This document shows, in pieces, positions 12,810-24,390 of a stretch of DNA of 64,000 nucleotides. Numbering within the stretch: position 1 is the first letter of the stretch; each line of letters opens with the position of its first letter. A program made the position numbers and the translations under genes. The notes under the pieces were generated by a model, which saw only the letters and a program-made list of their open reading frames with translations, was not told where the DNA came from and did no database searches. Source of the DNA: Latrodectus hesperus (taxonomy: Eukaryota > Arthropoda > Arachnida > Araneae > Theridiidae); the NCBI GenBank assembly GCA_037975125.1, contig CM075854.1, forward strand, positions 63,380,071 to 63,444,070, read 5' to 3'.

Positions 12810-14191
12810 CACTACTGGCCATTAAAATTGCTACACCAGGAAGGCGGCACACCACACACGTGAAATTTGCATGACAGGTAGAACTTGCTGTGATATGCAA
12901 ATAATTAGATTTTCAGCGCATTCATACAAAGCAGGCGACAATAGCGACATCTACAATGTGTATAAAACCAGAGATTTGACAGCAGTTTTCTCATACTCAA
13001 TTTCCGTTTCAACGTTGTTTTCGGCAAAGAAAGTTGTTGTAATGCCTCGTGTAAGAAGAAGAAATGCCTATCAGCACGTGTCTGACTTTGATCGACGAAG
13101 GATTATAACCTACCGGGATTGCGGTTTATCGTACCGCAATATTGCTGCTCGCATCGGTCGAGACCCCATGACTGTTAGCAGAATATGGAATCGATGGGTT
13201 CAGGACAATCATACGGAACGTCATGCAGGATCTCAGCGAACCCCCATCACTAACAGCAGTCACAAGAGATCGTTCAGTCACGTCACGAACCCTGAGTCGA
13301 GATATGGAGTCATTTGCAAGGCAACAAGTTTCTGCTCGAACAGTTCGACGACGTTTGCAGCGGCATGGATTGTCTGCACGGCGACCATGGCTTCGGCTAC
13401 CATTGACGCTGCGTCACAGACAGGAGCGCCTTCAATGGTGTGATCAGCGACGAACCTGGATGCGGGAATGGCATCACGTCATCTTTACAGATGAATCTCG
13501 GTTCTGTATACAGGACAATTATGGCCGCATCCGTGTTTGGAGGCATCGTGGATAACGCGCATTGCCAGCTTGCATTGGACATCGCCATACTGGCCCATCT
13601 GCTAGAGTGATGGTATGGGGTGCCATTGGATACACGTCTCGATCACCTCTTGTTCCCATTACCGGCACTTTAAACAGCAACCGTTACATTTCCGATGTGT
13701 TAAGGCCCGTGGCTCTGCCCTATCTTCAAGGCCTCCTTAATGCTTTGTTTCAACAGGATAATGCACGACCGCATGTTGCCCGTACTGTTCTGAACTTCCT
13801 TGATACAGAACAGGTTCGACTGTTACCCTGGCCAGCACGTTCTCCTGATCTGTCACCAATTGAGAACGTGTGGTCAATGGTTGCCGAGCGATTGGCACGC
13901 CATCTCTCACCATCCACTACTGTCGATGAACTGTGGCATAGTGTTGAAGCTGCATGTATTGAGATCACCGTACATGCCATACAATCTCTGTTTGACTCCA
14001 TGCCTAGGCGGATAAATGCTGTTATTGCAGCCAGAGGTGGCTGCTCTGGGCACTGATTTCTCAAAATCTATGCATTCTAATTTCCTGTAAATCTAATCAC
14101 TTGTTCTTTCCACTATAATGTATGTGTCCAATAAATATCGTTCTGTTATTTGCATTCCTTCATGGTGTAGCAATTTTAATGGCCAGTAGTG
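12810..14191 (+). mobile_element. Tc1-like transposon (DD34E), complete ends
   Basis: The 1382-bp element has perfect 29-bp terminal inverted repeats (12810-12838 and 14163-14191, starting CACTACTGGCCATTAAAATT) and a TA target duplication (12808-12809 and 14192-14193). The uninterrupted host repeat at 18437-18800 reads straight across the site (atataagtagtttataac), which confirms the insertion. The one transposase gene inside is broken. Confidence 0.96.
13042..14056 (+). pseudogene. Tc1-family transposase, frameshift and stop
   Basis: The start ATG at 13042 gives 'MPRVRRRNAYQ', then the paired HTH/homeodomain-like binding region ('LSYRNIAARIGRDPMTVSRI'). The frame shifts by one base at about 13240-13262, and the protein continues in the next frame. 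The catalytic domain shows the first Asp in 'VIFTDESRF', the second in 'FQQDNARPH' and the Glu in 'SPIENVW', with 34 residues between the last two (DD34E). An in-frame TAA at 13553 follows 'VWRHRG', where relatives have a Glu codon. Two lesions in a full-length coding region suggest a fairly recent insertion. Confidence 0.94.
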
Positions 14192-14745
14192 TAGTTTATA
14201 ACACAAATATGCAAGCAATATAATTAAGTTTAAGTAGAAGAGTTATAAAAAAGAGCAAATAACTGGAACAGAGAGAGATTTTCAATAAGTACTAGTAACT
14301 CCCTCATGCTTTAACTGGTTCCTTTAATGTAACATTACATTTTTCGCAATACCAAATTATTGCATTGTCTACACGCAGATAGTTAAGATTACATATGCAT
14401 GAATGGTATCCTATTGAACATTTAACATTTGCTGTAGGTGATAAACTGTAGAATATTTAAAGTATAACAGATTACAATCTGCTGATTCAGTTAAAATTTT
14501 GCAGCAGCTCAGTCTGTGCACTGTAGTAACCACGATTAAAAAAATTATTGAGCAAAAATATAATTACAATACAATAAATAATAAAAAGGCTTAAAAAGTG
14601 AATAAAATATATAGCAAAATATTTTACAGACACTCTAACATTACTAGAAATAATAATGAACATATATTGCACTAAAATTGCTAAATAGGGTATTTCTGAA
14701 GACTCAAAGCAAACTTGAATATAAACCCCCAGTTTTTTATATAGT

Positions 14746-16295
14746 GGTTAGATCATGGAGGAAGGAATATAAGAGGAGCCGCCCTATTGGTCAGCGCTTG
14801 ACGCATGTCATATCCCCTCTGTCTTCCAAAACATTACACTAAAACCTGTTGTTTACTATAAAGCTTCTTGTTGAATTTGTTGTTATTCGGAATTTTCTAA
14901 TTTTAAATAATAATGGCTGCTTGCTGTGCTTATGGATGTACAAGTCGACCTTCAAAAAAATTCCTGGAGTAACTTTTCATAGGTAATCTCATTAAACTTT
15001 AAAACTTTTTGCTTACTAAAAATAATGTTTCTAATCCTGTTGCATGTGCATCATATTGTTCAATTTTATATGCCAAAAACAAGCGTGAAAAAATTAAAAA
15101 CTGATTTTTTAAAAAATTTTAAATTTTTTTTCCATATATAGGTTGTTTATTAATTCAAATGGAATTATTTTAAAAAAAACCTTAATGACAACTTACATAT
15201 TTAATTCTACAAGTTTCTTCACATTATGTGTAATATTAAGCATTACCAAGTTCTTAACTTTACAAATGCTTTCATGTGTGTGCATACTTAAAAAAAATAG
15301 GCAAATTTAAATATTAAACTAATGTTTTAAAATTATATTTTAAATAAAATTAAAATTTTATATTGCATTATATTAAAAACTTGTCTCTCTGTAAAAAAAT
15401 TAATTTGAAGGAGATTAATTTTATAACTCTAGGAATACATTTAATTGTTTTGCTAGTGAATAAATTCCAACTTTTTTAAACTAAAGTACTTAGTTTTTAA
15501 CATTACATTAATATTAAAATATACTTTTTGAGAAGATATTTTAATCTTGTATAAATCTTATTTAATATAATAAATCAAGATTTATTGAAAATCAATTTTA
15601 GATTAAAATATTTAGTTTCTAGGGTTTTTACAGTTGACTTTAATTTTTTTATACTTATTTAACGAAATTTATTTACAAATAATTGATAAAAACTTTTTGT
15701 TCTAATATTGGACTCAAAATACATCAAAATAAAAATACTTTTACTATATAGATATAAATAAATTTATATACAGAAGTATAATTCTTTCTTATAAAAAGAA
15801 AAATTATAACCAAGTAGCAGAATATTGCATGCATAGATAAAACCACAGGAAATAACATGGGTAGGAAACTTTGCCACTGAGTAACAGCAAAGAAAAGAAA
15901 AATTGACACTTTTTCCCATGATTATAAATATTATATGATATTTAATTTACTTCATAATTTTTCAAGTGTATCTCAGTCAATAAGGTGAGTAACACGCCTA
16001 AAATTTCTTTATTGAAATACATAATATTAATAAGCAGAAAAAATACAAATTAAGCACTTAACTATCAATAAAAATAACTTTTTTACAAATAGTAAGTACT
16101 TTAGATCAGTTTTATTTCGATGTGTGTAATTTAAACGAAAATAATGCTTGCTTTTACAGTGCCCTCAATAAGAAAGTACCGTTTCTCTTGAAAGTCAAGG
16201 TGGGCGTGGTATCGTCTGCTAGCTACTTCACCGGCGCTCACGCTATTTCGCGGTTAGAACGGCTCCTCTTATATTCCTTCCTCCATGGGTTAGAT
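14746..16295 (+). mobile_element. P-element-like transposon with 8-bp target duplication
   Basis: The 1534-bp element (14754-16287) has perfect 28-bp terminal inverted repeats, beginning CATGGAGGAAGGAATATAAG, at 14754-14781 and 16260-16287. It is flanked by the direct 8-bp repeat GGTTAGAT (14746-14753 and 16288-16295). P elements make 8-bp duplications and have termini starting CATG. The only protein trace is a THAP-like first exon. The empty site exists in neighbouring units (gtggttagatagaggg at 19318 and 19761). It looks like a non-autonomous internal-deletion derivative. Confidence 0.88.
14913..14982 (+). pseudogene. THAP-domain first exon of the P-like transposase
   Basis: ATG at 14913 opens 'MAACCAYGCTSRPSKK', which fits the start of a THAP zinc finger (paired Cys, then Y-G-C). 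In the observed frame a stop follows soon. Reading past a run of seven A's one base out of step gives 'PGVTFHR', the next THAP block, ending at a GTAATC donor (14983). So one A appears to be missing. Downstream exons of a P transposase are not visible inside the element. Confidence 0.7.
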
Positions 16296-16398
16296 AGAGG
16301 GAAGTGTTATAGCACATGACGTACCATATGAAGATTGTATTAGAAAAAGAGCAAATATATACTAATAGAGTATATATTTACTAATATTATAATATATA

Positions 16399-18331
16399 CA
16401 CGGTGATTATAAAAAAACTTTGCCAACATCTGCACTTCTAGCGTCCATTCTATTTAACCGATCAAGATGATATTTCAAATATAGTTCTTTTGAGATATGC
16501 GCTCGAGATTCTGTGAATGGCAACACAGTGGCCCTCGCGGTTACAGTTATAGTGACAAAAACTCGAAATTTTCGAATGGCAACGTCTACTTTTTACCATC
16601 GCAAAATGTTCAGCACATGCGAAAACCCTAAATAGCGTTGAAACGGTACCGATATGTCTAAAAACAGACGTGTTCTGCAAACACAAAAAAGAGTTCTGAA
16701 AACCGGCCAATAAAACACGATCTGGGCGCACGCAATAAATTTGCATGTGACAGAGTCAAGAAACAAATCACAGAACGCCGGTCGCCAGATATTCAGCATA
16801 GGAAACCTATAAAATACCAAGCGGGTATGCGAAGTCGTCATTCGAGAACTCGCACATGCCGACGATATGAGTCTTCCTAGGAAAGTTCGCGGTAAATTGA
16901 TCAAACTCTATTACCAAAATGGGATGAACGCTGCGGAAGCCTTGCGTGTGTATCGCCGCAATCATCGACAACGACGCGGCCCATGTACTCTGCAAGCTCT
17001 GCGTGATTTAGTGCGGAAATTCGAAGATACAGGCTGCACCTGTGACAAACAGCGCTCCGGACGGCCAACTGTTTCTGAGGACGTTGTCATGGAAGTGCAC
17101 CATACAGTGACTGCAGGACACACAGAAACCGCAAGAGGCATAGCGCGCGTGTTGGATATTCTGAACTCAACGGTCCGCAAGCTCTTGCGCTCGGTACTTC
17201 ACATATTTCCCTATCGGTTCCAGCGCAGCCAGATGTTGGAGCCGGGTGACCCACAACAACGTCTGGACTTCGCAAATGCATTTTTGCTACGATAGGATGC
17301 GGATAACGACTGGCCACTTCGCATACTATGGACGGAAGAGGCGCATTTCACCTTAAATGGCAGCATTAACACAAAGAATTGTGTGCACTGGGGAGAGACG
17401 AATCCTCATGCTGTGGCGCCAGTACCATTATTTGACGCCAAAGTGACTGCGTGGTGCGGCATTACAGCTACATTTGTTCTGGGCCCGTTCTTCTTTGAGG
17501 AAACGACCCCGACTGGCCCTGCAACATGTTCTGTAACGGGCCCTCGGTATGCAGCCATGCTGAAAAATTATGTCTTACCGGAGTTGCGTCGGCTGAATGC
17601 ACTCAATGACATTGTTTGGATGCAAGATGGCGCACCTCCACATATAGCGAGGTCAGTTAAAAGGCTCCTGGATCAGCATTTTGGTGATCGCATCATCTTA
17701 CGCTATTATCCTTTTCCGTGGCCTGCGCGATCCCCAGATCTGACGCCTATGGATTTCTGGTTTTGGGGCTATCTCAAATCCAGAGTTTATCTTTGCAATC
17801 CTCAAACATTGTCGGACTTAAAGGATTCTATACGGCGTGAGATTGGAAACATCCCTCGTGCCATGTTGCGTGCAGCGACATTGTCCACCGTCTCCCGCAT
17901 GCAATGCGTAATTGCCTGTGATGGCACTCATGTGGAAAATGTTTGAAATTAATAAAGATTTTTTTTCTCTATGTGTTCTCATCATTGAGCAGTGTCTTGT
18001 CTCTGTCGTATGCATTATTCCTCCGTGCGCCTTGAAGAACTGTTTGTATGTGTATAACACGTCGGTTTTCGGACATATCGGTACCGTTTCAACGCTATTT
18101 AGGGTTTTCGCATGTGCTGAACATTTTGCGTTGGTAAAAAGTAGGCGTTGCCATTCGAAAATTTCGAGTTTCTGTCACTATAACTGTAACCGCGAGGGCC
18201 ACTGTGTTGCCATTCACAGAATCTCGAGCGCATATCTCAAAAGAACTATATTTGAAGTATCATCTTGATCGGTTAAATAGAATGGACGCTAGAAGTGCAG
18301 ATGTTGGCAAAGTTTTATTATAATAACCCTG
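16399..18331 (+). mobile_element. DD41D mariner-superfamily transposon with long inverted repeats
   Basis: The 1933-bp element is flanked by TA (16397-16398 and 18332-18333). The terminal inverted repeats are unusually long, about 270 bp (16399-about 16671 and about 18058-18331), and highly similar. They start CA(C/G)GGT(G/T)ATTATAA. One transposase gene lies between them. It is inserted at the centre of an inverted pair of the nest's arm repeats. Confidence 0.93.
16867..17946 (+). pseudogene. DD41D transposase, one nonsense codon
   Basis: A 359-codon frame runs from ATG 16867 to TGA 17944-17946. It is broken only by TAG at 17293-17295 after 'NAFLLR'. The N-terminus is a helix-turn-helix region ('RGKLIKLYYQNGMNAAEAL', then 'TGCTCDKQRSGRP'). 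The second catalytic Asp is in 'WMQDGAPPH' and the third in 'LTPMDFWFWG', with 41 residues between them. The first catalytic position reads 'WTEEAHF', where relatives have T-D-E, so the Asp seems to be replaced by Glu. It would probably be inactive even without the stop. Confidence 0.92.
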
Positions 18332-18436
18332 TATATACTAATATATATACTAATAGTATATATTTGCTCTTTTTCTAATAAAATCATCATATGGTACGTC
18401 ATGTGATATAACACTTCCCTCTATCTAACCACTATA

Positions 18437-19327
18437 TAGACATAGACATAGACATGCGCAATGGAGCACCTGGTCTGTACCTTAGGTTATCAGGTATAGC
18501 TCCATCACGCAATACATCTGGTGTGACAGAATTGTCACGAAATTTGATAACAAAATTGAATTTCAATAGGTCTCTAATATTTGAAATTAATAATTTGACA
18601 GAAATATAACATCAACAACAAAACATTTACAAAATTTTCACTATGGGAGATGACATGAGTTAAATATTGCTATAAAATTGTGAAGATAGATTATCCTAAC
18701 ACTCCAAGTAACCTTGGTAAAAATACAAATTAATTATCTTTATGATGGTCATAGTAGATGATATAAGTAGTTTATAACACAAATATGCAAGCAATATAAT
18801 TAAGTTTAAGTAGAAGATGATAAAAAGAGCAAATAACTGAGACAGAGAAAGATTTTCAATAAGTACTAGTAACTCCCTCATGCTTTAACTGGGTCCTGTA
18901 ATGTAACATTGCATTTTTCGCAATACCAAAGGACTGAATTGTCTACACGTAGATAGTTAAGATTACATATGCATGAATGGTATCCTATTGAACATTTAAC
19001 ATTTGCTGTAGGTGATAAACTGCAGAATATTTAAAGTATAACAGATTACAGTCTGCTGATTCAGTTAATATTTTGCAGCAATTCAGTCTGTGCACTGTAG
19101 TTACCACGATTAAGAAAATTATTGAGCAAAATATAATTACAATACAATAAATAATAGAAAAGGCTTAAAAAGTGAATAAAATATATAGCAAAATATTTTA
19201 CAGACACTCTAACATTACTAGAAATAATAATGAACATATATTGCACTAAAATTGCTAAATAAAGTATTTCTGAAGATTCAAAGCAAGCTTCAATATAAAC
19301 CCCTAGTTTTATATATAGTGGTTAGAT
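18437..19327. repeat. Nest repeat unit 2 (uninterrupted)
   Basis: This is an intact version of unit 1, from 'gacatagacatagacatgcgc' to 'tatatagtggttagatag'. It shows the empty sites of both the Tc1 element (near 18770) and the P-like element (near 19318). It is AT-rich, and the short open frames inside are repeat-borne and not credible genes. Confidence 0.78.
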
Positions 19328-19407
19328 AGAGGGAAGTGTTATATCACATGACGTATCATATGAAGATTGTATTAGAAAAAGAGCAAATATATACTAATAG
19401 TTAAGTT

Positions 19408-19770
19408 TAAATATGCATGAATGGTATCCTGTTGAACATTTAACATTTGCTGTAGGTGATAAACAGTAGAATATTTAAAGTATTACAGATTGCAATCTGC
19501 TGATTCAGTTAATATTTTGCAGCAGCTCAGTCTGTGCACTGTAGTTAGTACGATTAAGAAAATTATTGAACAAAATATAATTACAATACAATGAATAATA
19601 AAAAGGGCTTAAAAAGTGAATAAAATACACAGCAAAATATTTTATAGACATTCTAACATTACTAGAAATAATAATGAAAATATATTGCACTAAAATTGCT
19701 AAATAGGGTATTTCTGAAGACTCAAATCAAATTTGAATATTAACCCCTAGTTTTACATATAGTGGTTAGA
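19408..19770. repeat. Nest repeat unit 3 (partial)
   Basis: This repeats the right part of unit 2, from 'atatgcatgaatggtatcct' to 'tatagtggttagatagagga', at a spacing of about 444 bp from unit 2. Units 2 and 3 are thus in tandem. Confidence 0.78.
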
Positions 19771-20223
19771 TAGAGGAAAGTGTTATATCACTTGACGTAC
19801 CATATGAAGATTGTATTAGAAAATGCGCAAATAAATACAATACATTGATAGTATATACATAAATAAAACATATACTAATTGTGAAATATTACAATGCATT
19901 ATTTTTTCACATAAAAAACCTGCATTGTCTGTTCACAGTTTATAATGATTTATAATGTTTAGGAAATATAATGCAAAATTAGACATTAAAATTACTAATT
20001 GAAAAACTTTGCTGGGATAATTAATGTTGCACATTACATTGTGCCGAGTCAATCAATATTTTTCAGCACCTTAATCTGAATGATAATTATTATCAAAATT
20101 ATAAAAAATAATTGCTAATCAAAAACAATACCTAATAATATTTTATCAAAAAAAGTGGAGAAATACCTTACAATGATTTTTACCCTTTACCAAATTGTTC
20201 TTATGATGAAATCCGCTGCTTAG

Positions 20224-20690
20224 TTATGGCATTATCCTATCCTTACAGAGTTCGGATCCTTTTTCATAGATAAAGGAGATTATGTTCTTAATCTTATGCA
20301 GAAGGGAAGGAGTTTTGCTAGCATAGCGGAGAAACGGAGTAAGTACCTCCGAGTTTTTAGGTGCTTTTAGGTGCCATTGTTTTGTGAAGTCACATTCAAA
20401 CATGAAATGAACAATGGTCCCAACCTGACCGCATGAACAAGCACTATTTGGAGCCATACCCCTTTTATTGAGATACTCCGGTGTTGGAGTATGTCCAGAA
20501 AGAAACTGTGCTTCTTTGTGGTCCTTGACAAGGAAATCAAGAGAGACAGAGGGTTTAAGGCTGTATGTCCATCTACCTTGTTCTGCCTCATTCCATTCTT
20601 GTTGCCAGGCCATTAGTAAATGGTTACGTAATTTAGAAATCAAGTATGATTTGGGCCATTTTAATTCAATTTTTTGCGTGTTTGAGCAAC
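20224..20690 (-). pseudogene. LINE ORF2 C-terminal fragment (post-RNase H zinc-finger tail)
   Basis: On the minus strand the frame reads 'FLSGHTPTPEYLNKRGM', then 'ACSCGQVGTIVHFMFECDF'. This is the Cys/His tail found after the RNase H domain in I/Jockey/R1-type LINEs (C-x-C-G, then H-x(4)-C). The upstream part is out of frame near 20650, and nothing of the RT or RNase H core is present, so this is a 5'-truncated fragment. It closes the copy-1-specific nest. Confidence 0.75.
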
Positions 20691-20707
20691 CACTATATAT
20701 AAATCTG

Positions 20708-23136
20708 GAGTAAAATGCATTATTTATATTCCATTTTCAACTTCGGGGCCTGAAACCAACTTTACAAATACTGTACAACTATTAAATCAAATTGAATCCT
20801 TACCTTGAAAATTATATTAATTTTTAAAAAGTCGAATTTAAATTGTCTTATTAAAAATTGTTTTATTAATTTTATTGTAGCGATGCATTTTATAATTCAA
20901 TAAAAAAATAATAGGATTTTTAGCTATAAGAAAAAACTAGAAAAATATTTTTGACCAAAGATTTTTACATATGTAATATTTTCAAAAACACACTTGGTGA
21001 TCGTAAAAACTACTTCAATAAAAATGCAAAATACCTATCATAAGTTTTTGATGCTATATGTGTTCTAAAAATAAATTTATGGCTTGGTATTTTTAAAAAG
21101 CCTGAGAAGGGGCTCTATCCTCGTGGAGATTATGGAACAAAATATATTACTAAGCGACACAGACTTTCAGCTTTATTTCATAGTTTTGTCTGAGATGTGA
21201 CCATTAAAGAAAACTAGTACTGAAATCTCAAATAGCTTGAATATTAATAATGAATATGCCCATTTACTTCCCCTTTTATGCCCGGTTCATATTTACCAGC
21301 AGATTTTTTCATTCTATAAAAGATATTTGACAATGATCGAGACAAATGTGAAAAATCACGCCACTCCAGCATCACGATACTAGAAAAAAAAGAGTACTTA
21401 AAAATGATGAAACACAGTAGCTTACTTTGTACTCACAGCTTTACTTATAATGGCGTCGTTTATAATGCCTGATAAAAGTATCATTAAAGAAATGTCCTTG
21501 GAATTCATCAACTATTGAACAGTAATCATTATATATCTAGAAAATTTTATTGGAAGCAGTTTGAAATTGCTTAGTACTATTTTTTATATAATTTCTCTCT
21601 CTCACACACACATAATTAACACTTACTCTTTTTATTTAAACTAACATTTATCACTATTTTATTATAATTTATTTTATCATAATTTCACATTAATTTCCTA
21701 ATTTGTCTTATAGTTCAACTTTGATGCCATTTACGAGTTCATACACGACCGTTTAAAAGAAGAAATCTCAATGCATTTGAAATTTTGCAAAGAATTTAGA
21801 TAATTAGAAAATATGAATATCATAAAGCACAAAAATAAGGTATTACAAAAAGAAAAGGTTTTTGTAAAAGAATGTTAATTCTAATGAAGGAGAAATACAC
21901 GCTCATTTATAAAACAATATTTTTTCTACAAAAAATAAGCTTTCGTTATCAATAAAAAAATTTAAATTAAGATGAGATAATAAAAAAAGGTAATGTGTGT
22001 GAAATATACCTCAAAACCTCTCAGCTTGTTAAAAACAATTTCATAAGTAACTTAAAATGTTACTATTAGTGTAAAATGAGTATAATTGAAATAAAAAAAA
22101 CGTTCTTTTTTTAACAAGTATAGCTTGAATATTTTTTTTAATTACGTCGCTAACTAGGCAAATAATGTGACTCTTACGAGCAGCTTTTTTTTAAAAAAAA
22201 ATGTTTATTTAATTGAGTCAATGAATTCTTTTTGGAATTATAGATAGACTAAGGCCAACTTAATAAAAGGAGTTAACACAATTGAGATTAAAATGCATTT
22301 AATCAGCTCATTGCATTATTTAATCATCATCAAACTATGGCTATTATGAGACGGATGTTTAAAATTACCGTAAATGAATTTTATTTTTCAGATTTATTTC
22401 TTTGGGAATTCTTATTTACTATCATGCCGCTTCTTTTTTTACTAAATGCTTTTAGGTGTTAACATAGGAATTTCTTATTGATACAAAATTAGATGATTTC
22501 TTTGACATACTATTTTATTCATTAAGTCTTCTATGGGTATAAATGGTGTATATGCTATTAATGAATAAAAAGTAAAGAATATTGCATATATTGTATAATT
22601 GGAAAATTAGAAGATTATCTGAGCTATATTTACAAATAAAATTTTGAATTTGTAAAAATAATCCTTTATATCTATCAATGTATTTAATTCTAAGAGATTT
22701 AAATATTTCATAATATTTAAAAAAATATGTTTCTCTGTGTAAAATTGTACTGAAATTCTTTCACACATATAAACAGGAGAACTGACATCTTTTGAGATTT
22801 TCCAAATATGGCCTGTATTATTTTGGGATTACAAAAGAGAATTTTAGCATTTCATACAATTTACATAACATGCAAAAAAGACTTATGTTAATACTTTTAT
22901 ACATCGGAGAGTTTAAAGTTACACATAACATCGCAATCCTATCCCAGGGCTCGTAGTGGCCGTGGAAGAAGACTGTAATCACATCGAAGGGAAAGCTCTT
23001 ATGTTTGAATTCAGTCACCAGTGAACAGTGGATTGTTTTGGTTTGTACATGCACATTAATCAAAATAAGAGATTGGGATTTTTCCGCATTTTCTTTCTTG
23101 TATGAAATTTTAATGTCTGTTCGTATTATCAATATA
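20708..23136. other. Non-coding stretch shared by both duplication copies
   Basis: This matches 39840-41620 plus 43027-43163 and 44467-45206 in copy 2. It includes a short (CT)/(CA) tract near 21593-21612. A minus-strand open frame at about 22850-23132 encodes 'EFKHKSFPFDVITVFFHGHY', also open in copy 2 at 44914-45126. I do not recognise it. Confidence 0.6.
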
Positions 23137-24390
23137 CACTACCTGACATTAAAAAAGTATTACCGAGATGGAGTGGACAGAAAATTATGCGAATTTCAGG
23201 GTAGACGAATCTTACCGAGTTTTGCAAATGATATGAAATATGCAGCTCTCCAGCCAACGTAGGATAAAATATAAGGTGAGGAGCCTGTAGAGTGGGCAAT
23301 ATTCGCGCTTTTATTGCTACTTGGAAAATAATCGTTGAAAGGTTGTTCTTGTCGAAAAGGACGCATGTAATTGCAGAAAATGCAAGGCCATCGTCGATGG
23401 AGTCAGTTCCAGCAGACAGACGAGTTTCGGAGTGACATGGGGATCGGACTGAGAAGGGTAATTTGGTCCTTACGGCAAATCACAACTGACAGACACATGG
23501 ACGTGTCCATAGTTCACCAGCTGCGGTGAAGATGGTTAGAACAAGGAATTATGGAACATATGAGGGAAGCTGGTTCGGCGGGAGGCTGTGGTGGACTCAA
23601 AGCACGTGTACCGAAATTCTGCAGCATGCGCAAGACACATCGATTCCCACATCGAGTGAAACCTTTTATCGTCAATTGGCTGCTAGTGGCCTGCACTCAT
23701 GGCATTCGTTAAGAAGACTGCTACTGTTTCACAGCATTGACGTCAGCGCTGGAATGGTTGCCGGAATTGAGCGATGTGGATGACGGAGTGACACAGATCG
23801 TCTTCTCAGATGAGTCATGCTTTTGTTTCTTCAGTCATAGTCGTAGCATACGAGTGACAGGTCCTATCCTGCAATAATTGTGGAATGTCTCACCATGCAA
23901 CAACGAGACATCATGGTTTGGGGCGCCATTGTGTACAATTTCAGGTCACCTTTAGTTCGTATTTACGGCACTATGACAGCCTAACGTTATGTGGATGATG
24001 TGCTGTGGCTGATGAGGCTCCCCTACTTTCAGGGGGTGCCCACTGCCCTTTATCAACAGAATAACGCCCGACCACACATTGCTCGCATCAGAAAACATGC
24101 CCAGCAAGGTGTACAACGGCTTCCCTGTCCACTATGCTCACCAGATATCTCACCTATCTAACACTTAGGGATATGATTGCACATCATTTGCAGTCTTTGC
24201 CACTGACTCCTTCAGAAGACGCACTTTGGAAAATGGTTGACAGGGAACGGAGAGCCATTCCTCAGGATGCCTCCCTTAATCCCATTGATTCTGAGCCTAA
24301 ATGTGTTACTTTGTGTATGATAGTCCACGGTGGTTCTACTTTTAACACTTAAAGAATGATGCAGTTCTTGATGCATATTCATATACAGTG
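23137..24390 (+). pseudogene. Degenerate Tc1-like transposon, copy 1
   Basis: It starts after TA with 'CACTACCTGACATTAAAAAAG' and ends near 24390 before TA, where the end is too decayed to pair well. Translated pieces show Tc1-type features: 'IVFSDESCFCF' near 23795, 'VWGAIVYNFR' near 23915, 'QQNNARPHIARIR' near 24055 (second Asp now Asn) and 'LCSPDISPI-stop' near 24140. Several stops and frameshifts are present. The element is also at 45207-46484, so it was inserted before the segmental duplication. This copy has lost about 40 bp near 23565 relative to the other. Confidence 0.85.

Larger units (their letters stand above)
12482..14745. repeat. Nest repeat unit 1 (split by a Tc1 element)
   Basis: Without the Tc1 element (12810-14191) this matches 18437-19317 along its length. 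Shared landmarks are 'caccggt'-like text near 12510, 'gatgatggtcatag', 'tttataacacaaatatgc', 'ggtatcctattgaacattt' and the 'gcagcagctcagtctgtgcac' block near 14500. It has no coding capacity that I recognise. Confidence 0.78.
12478..20697. mobile_element. Nested repeat/transposon insertion specific to copy 1
   Basis: Copy 2 runs straight from 'cccaagcatctactggtt' (near 39805) to 'aaaatgcgttatccatattcc' (near 39845). Copy 1 instead holds 8.2 kb. The filler is made of repeat units that begin 'gacatagacat(a/g)cgcaatgg' and end 'tatagtggttagatagaggg'. They are interrupted by three DNA transposons and followed by a LINE 3' fragment. Arms at 16288-16398 and 18333-18436 are inverted copies of each other, and direct copies lie at 19318 and 19761. 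Confidence 0.8.

Noticed and set aside
14487..14672. 61-codon minus-strand frame repeated at 19061 and 19505
   Set aside because: It recurs only because the underlying non-coding repeat unit recurs. It has low complexity, no motifs, and a changed sequence in each copy.
16462..16746. 94-codon minus-strand frame and its plus-strand match at 17912-18268
   Set aside because: Both lie in the long inverted repeats of the DD41D transposon, so they are mirror images of non-coding termini.
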